From AP-15 sp963747735 (GTDB lineage: Bacteria > Pseudomonadota > Alphaproteobacteria > ATCC43930 > CGMCC-115725), in NCBI GenBank assembly GCA_963747735.1, contig CAVVGE010000006.1, positions 186,001 to 250,000 on the forward strand: a stretch of DNA of 64,000 nt, written 5' to 3'. The notes beneath the pieces were generated by a model. That model did not search any database. It was not told the DNA's origin and saw only the letters and a program-made list of their open reading frames with translations. This document shows positions 61,999 to 64,000 of the stretch, one piece after another (positions within the stretch are counted from its first letter, which is position 1; each line of letters opens with the position of its first letter). The position numbers were made by a program, and so were the translations under genes.

Positions 61999-64000
61999 GA
62001 GCGGGATCCCGATGCCGATGCGGCCTGCGCCAGCTCGGCCGCCCTGGCGGCAAAGCCGTCGAGGCGCGCGGCAACCTGCTGGTTCAGCGACCCGGCCGGA
62101 TAGGCGCCGTCGGCATCGGGCACGCCGGCCGGGATGCCGGTCAAGAGCTCCAGCCCCTGATCCACCGTGTCGATCGGATAGATCGCGAACCGCCCCTCGG
62201 CCGCTGCGGCGACGACATCGCGGCGCAGCATCAGGTGCCGGACATTGGCGGCCGGGATCACGACGCCTTGCCCCTCGGCCAGACCGCGCGCCGTGCAGCT
62301 GTCGAAAAAGCCCTCGATCTTCTCGTTGACCCCGCCGATCGCCTGGATCTGGCCACGCTGGTCGATCGAGCCGGTGACCGCCAAGGATTGCCTGATCGGC
62401 GCTTCGGCCAGCGCCGACAGCAGCGCAAACAATTCCGCGGCCGAGGCGCTGTCGCCATCGACGCCGCCATAGGATTGCTCGAACACCAGGCTGGCGTTGA
62501 GCGACAATGGCCGGGTGCCGCCAAAGCGCCCGCCGAGAAACCCGGCGAGGATCAAGACACCCTTCGAATGCAGCGGCCCGCCGAGCTCGACCTCGCGCTC
62601 GATATCGACGACCTCGCCGCGGCCGAGCCGCACCCGGGCGGTGATCCGGCTCGGCAGGCCGAAGGCGAGGCTGCCGATGCCGATGACCGACAGGCCGTTG
62701 AGCTGGCCGACCCGCGCGCCATCGGTCTCGATGCGGATCGTCCGGCGGCCGATCTCCTGCTGCATGCGGCGGTAGATGCGGTCGCCGCGACGGAATTGCG
62801 CATCGATCGCGGCCTGCACCTCGGCCGCGCCGACGATCTCCTTGCCGGCATCGGCGGCGAACTGATCGGCCTCGCGCAACAGATCGCCGATCGCCCGCAT
62901 CCCGGTCCACAATTGTCCGGCATCGCCGGCGAGCCGTGCCGTCCGCTCGATCACCCGCGCCACGCCGTCGCGGTCGAGCGACCGCAAGCTCTCGCGCCGG
63001 CCGACAGCGCAGACGAGCCGCGCAAACAACAGCGTGTTGTCGGGCGTGCGCTCGACCCGGTCTTCGAAATCGGCGGCGATCTTGAACAGCTCGGCAAATT
63101 CCTCGTCCTGCGCGCCGAGCAGATAATAGAGCGCCGGCGACCCGATCAGCACGACCTTGACATCGAGCGGGATCGGGTCGGGCGTCAGCGACAAGGTGCT
63201 GGCCATGCTCAACAATTGCTCGATGGTCTCGATCCGGATCTGGCCGGCGTCGAGCGCCCGCTTGAGCGAGGCCCAGCCGAAATTGCCGGTCACCAGCTTT
63301 TGTGCGTCGAGGATCAGGTAGCCGCCATTGGCGCGGTGCAGGGCGCCGGGCTTCAACAGGTTGAAGTCGGTGACGAGCGCGCCAAAGCGGGCCAGGTGCT
63401 CGACCCGTCCGACCAGGGTCTGATGCGTCGGGTTGTCCTCATAGACGACCGGCGCGCCGCGCTGGCCGGCATTGTCGACAAAGAGGTTCACCCCATAGCG
63501 GCGAAAGCGCGCATCGTCGACCGCGGCGGTGACCGCCGCCGGCATCGGCGCGTCGGTCGGCGGTGTCGCCGGCGCCAGAAAATCGTCGACATTCTCTTTG
63601 ACATCGGCCTCGACGGCATCGAGATAGGCCGCCACCTCGGGCAGGTCGGAGAAGGCGGCATGGATCTCGCGCATCAGATGGCCGATCGCCAGCCCCGTGG
63701 TCTCGCGGTTGAGCTCACGCAGGGCGTCGCGATGCGCGCGCTCCCACAGTGGGACATCGTGCAGCGCCGCTTCGAGCTCCTTTTGGACCGCCTCGATGTC
63801 GTGCTGGAAGCGGTCGCGCTCCTCGGCCGGGACCGCTTCGAACGCCTCGGGCGGCAACACCTTGCCGTCGCGCATCGGCGCCAGCGCCAGCCCCATCGGC
63901 GTGCGCAGCAATGCGATGCTCTGCTGCTGGGCGTGCTGCTGCACGGCGCCGAACGCGTCCTCGTTGCGCTGCTTCAGCTGCTGGTCGATGACCTCGCGGC
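61995..64000 (-). CDS. Lon-family ATP-dependent protease, AAA_32 type (5' end beyond the window)
   Basis: The open frame continues past the window end; the visible 668 or so residues are the C-terminal part. The middle has GAPVVYEDNPTHQTLVGRVE, LKPGALHRANGGYLILDAQK (Walker-B-like), KVVLIGSPALYYLLGAQDEE, then a helical lid. The C-terminal Lon protease domain (S16) has SLVFEQSYGGVDGDSASAAE with the catalytic serine and IQAIGGVNEKIEGFFDSC with the catalytic lysine. This is the 'Lon-related putative protease' group (PF13654 plus Lon_C), distinct from housekeeping Lon. Its stop overlaps the UspA-like gene start. Confidence 0.93.
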   Translation of the reverse strand, partial: REVIDQQLKQRNEDAFGAVQQHAQQQSIALLRTPMGLALAPMRDGKVLPPEAFEAVPAEERDRFQHDIEAVQKELEAALHDVPLWERAHRDALRELNRETTGLAIGHLMREIHAAFSDLPEVAAYLDAVEADVKENVDDFLAPATPPTDAPMPAAVTAAVDDARFRRYGVNLFVDNAGQRGAPVVYEDNPTHQTLVGRVEHLARFGALVTDFNLLKPGALHRANGGYLILDAQKLVTGNFGWASLKRALDAGQIRIETIEQLLSMASTLSLTPDPIPLDVKVVLIGSPALYYLLGAQDEEFAELFKIAADFEDRVERTPDNTLLFARLVCAVGRRESLRSLDRDGVARVIERTARLAGDAGQLWTGMRAIGDLLREADQFAADAGKEIVGAAEVQAAIDAQFRRGDRIYRRMQQEIGRRTIRIETDGARVGQLNGLSVIGIGSLAFGLPSRITARVRLGRGEVVDIEREVELGGPLHSKGVLILAGFLGGRFGGTRPLSLNASLVFEQSYGGVDGDSASAAELFALLSALAEAPIRQSLAVTGSIDQRGQIQAIGGVNEKIEGFFDSCTARGLAEGQGVVIPAANVRHLMLRRDVVAAAAEGRFAIYPIDTVDQGLELLTGIPAGVPDADGAYPAGSLNQQVAARLDGFAARAAELAQAASASGSRS

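Overview
The window is high-GC DNA from an alphaproteobacterium, most likely of the Rhodospirillales/Acetobacterales type. This rests on the cytochrome c oxidase order coxB-coxA-ctaB-(small ORF)-ctaG-coxC-surf1, hemD followed by mitofilin/HemX-like and HemY genes, a zinc-ligand-free L31, and a ROSE RNA thermometer ahead of an hsp20 gene. The assignment is inferred from gene content only; no 16S gene is present.

Region 1 (1-18.0 kb) is accessory and heavily decayed. It holds a partial IS21-family element, an IS630 copy, an IS1182 copy, and many truncated genes joined end to end: resolvase, a possible CoA-transferase, tautomerase, MarR, threonine aldolase, an EmrA/HlyD-type fusion protein, a molybdenum hydroxylase split by IS630, and a CoxL-type tail. 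Intact genes between them are a DUF427 gene, two tandem SDR genes divergent from a LysR regulator, a TetR regulator divergent from an MlaC-like gene and an RND efflux pump (its adaptor is frameshifted), a second TetR and a Tat-exported amidohydrolase. The IS630 and IS1182 transposase genes are peppered with at least nine short GC-rich palindromes of 23-36 bp, some inserted in frame.

Region 2 (18.0-41 kb) is mostly core metabolism: an unknown two-gene unit, a GH1 glucosidase with an agarase-like exported hydrolase, tldD, the aa3 oxidase operon, a frameshifted M32 carboxypeptidase, egtB-egtD (ergothioneine), a ThiE-like gene, a SIMPL-domain protein, an MmgE/PrpD protein, hemD-hemX-hemY, and tRNA-Thr(CGU).

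Region 3 (41-53 kb) holds small enzymes and stress genes: an SDR, a cupin, a GST-like protein, a DUF2147 protein, a membrane protein followed by a PQQ dehydrogenase, a MarR, a MoaD/ThiS-BNR pair, YciI and VOC proteins, rpmE, hsp20 with its ROSE element and a strong terminator, CorA, and an orphan ABC substrate-binding protein.

Region 4 (53-64 kb, minus strand) starts upstream with a Lon-family protease. Four-base overlaps link it to a UspA-like gene and then to ureA, followed by ureB, ureC, ureE, ureF and ureG. ureC carries three single-base indels. REP-like repeats lie in three gaps of the urease operon, and one sits in frame inside ureF. Downstream is an unrecognised 1110-residue membrane protein preceded by a perfect CRP-type palindrome.

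All family names come from motif recognition by eye. No database search was run.
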